The notes under the pieces: generated by a model
The model's database searches: none
Told to the model about the DNA's origin: nothing
The model's input: only the letters and a program-made list of their open reading frames with translations
In this document: one piece after another, positions 63,504 to 64,000 of the stretch
How the letters are laid out: each line of letters starts with the position of its first letter
How positions within the stretch are numbered: position 1 is the stretch's first letter
Translations under genes and position numbers: made by a program
Source: Bifidobacterium adolescentis ATCC 15703
Lineage (GTDB): Bacteria > Actinomycetota > Actinomycetes > Actinomycetales > Bifidobacteriaceae
Direction of reading: 5' to 3'
Assembly (NCBI RefSeq): GCF_000010425.1
Contig: NC_008618.1
Span: 861,946 to 925,945 of the forward strand
Length of the DNA stretch: 64,000 bases

Positions 63504-64000
63504 GTATCGGAAGTGATATCAATCGGATAGTCGCATGGACGCAACGGTGCTCATTCGCATATCATGCTGATGAAGCTGCTGAGGTCGATGCGCTGAATGA
63601 CATCAGCTGTGCCATACCGCAAGGCGAGATTGCCATCTTATGTGGACAAAGCGGCTGTGGCAAAACCACGTACACACGTTTGCTCAATGGTCTGATACCT
63701 GGTTTCTATTCCGGCGATTTGCAGGGCATCCATATGACGTGCGGAATCCGCGCCGGATTGGCTCCTGTGGAAAGCTATGTGGGACAGGTGGGCAGCGTAT
63801 TCCAGAATCCGAAGACGCAGTATTTCAATGCCGATTCCACCGATGAGCTGGCATTCCCCTGCGAGAATACGGGCATGTCTCCCGCGCGGATTCGGCAACG
63901 CGTGCATGATGTCGCGGAGCAGTTTCACATCAGGCATCTATTAGGTCGTAGGATCATGACGCTTTCAGGTGGCCAGAAGCAACAGCTTGCTGTCGCGGCA
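63500..64000 (+). CDS. ECF transporter ATP-binding protein (3'-truncated by window end)
   Basis: The frame is open from GTG 63500 (GGAGGAG at 63489-63495) to the window edge, 167 codons. Walker A GQSGCGKTTYTRLLNGL, Q-loop GSVFQNPKTQYFN and signature LSGGQKQQLAVAA mark an EcfA-type ATPase. In this family the gene often continues as a fused double ATPase, which cannot be judged here. ATG 63497 is an alternative start but leaves one base after the ribosome site. Confidence 0.92.
   Translation, partial: MSIGSDINRIVAWTQRCSFAYHADEAAEVDALNDISCAIPQGEIAILCGQSGCGKTTYTRLLNGLIPGFYSGDLQGIHMTCGIRAGLAPVESYVGQVGSVFQNPKTQYFNADSTDELAFPCENTGMSPARIRQRVHDVAEQFHIRHLLGRRIMTLSGGQKQQLAVAA

Overview
The window is a GC-rich chromosomal segment of a Bifidobacterium. 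Xfp phosphoketolase, phosphotransacetylase and acetate kinase stand together at the left edge and form the acetate branch of the bifid shunt. A very large secreted amylopullulanase of the ApuB type, an AroK-AroB fusion and the conserved order rpsD-DUF948-alaS-ruvX-mltG-aroC also point to this genus. I cannot fix the species from sequence alone. I saw no prophage, insertion sequence, CRISPR array or rRNA.

Layout. Bases 1-4.8 kb: xfp (5'-truncated by the window), pta and ackA. 5-9 kb: a membrane O-acyltransferase and the xpt-pbuX xanthine salvage pair. 9-14.4 kb: a PcrA/UvrD helicase with a long Ser-Tyr-Gly linker, then a DUF4418/FtsX-permease/ATPase exporter. 14.4-25.1 kb: rpsD behind a structured leader, a histidine phosphatase, then a long co-directional run (DUF948, DUF6167-like, alaS, ruvX, mltG, aroC, aroKB, aroQ) with a small prepilin-type peptidase on the opposite strand. 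25.2-32.4 kb: starch utilisation, with a decayed secreted alpha-amylase next to its intact relative, a 1759-residue amylase-pullulanase, each preceded by a LacI-type operator-like palindrome.

32.5-42 kb: pyrG, the sufBDCSU iron-sulfur operon and a separately promoted SufT-like gene, then glgC and a SpoU-type methyltransferase on the minus strand. 42.8-48.5 kb: tRNA-Leu(GAG), then rsmE, a HIT protein, phoH, ybeY, a CBS-domain protein and era, a translation and ribosome-maturation block. 48.6-53.9 kb: a long-chain acyl-CoA ligase and the pntAA-pntAB-pntB transhydrogenase.

The right-hand 10 kb is more accessory: an unrecognised 455-residue protein behind a cluster of DnaA-box-like sites; a MATE pump and MerR regulator operon with a 19-bp-spacer MerR promoter; a badly decayed aldo/keto reductase; a cupin; a MarR-MFS pair; two crcB genes behind a clear fluoride riboswitch; and an ECF transporter (S, T and start of A) cut by the window end. 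The strongest regulatory call is the fluoride riboswitch. The most unusual protein features are the FUS-like low-complexity linker in PcrA, the degenerate sorting signal of ApuB and the two partly decayed genes.
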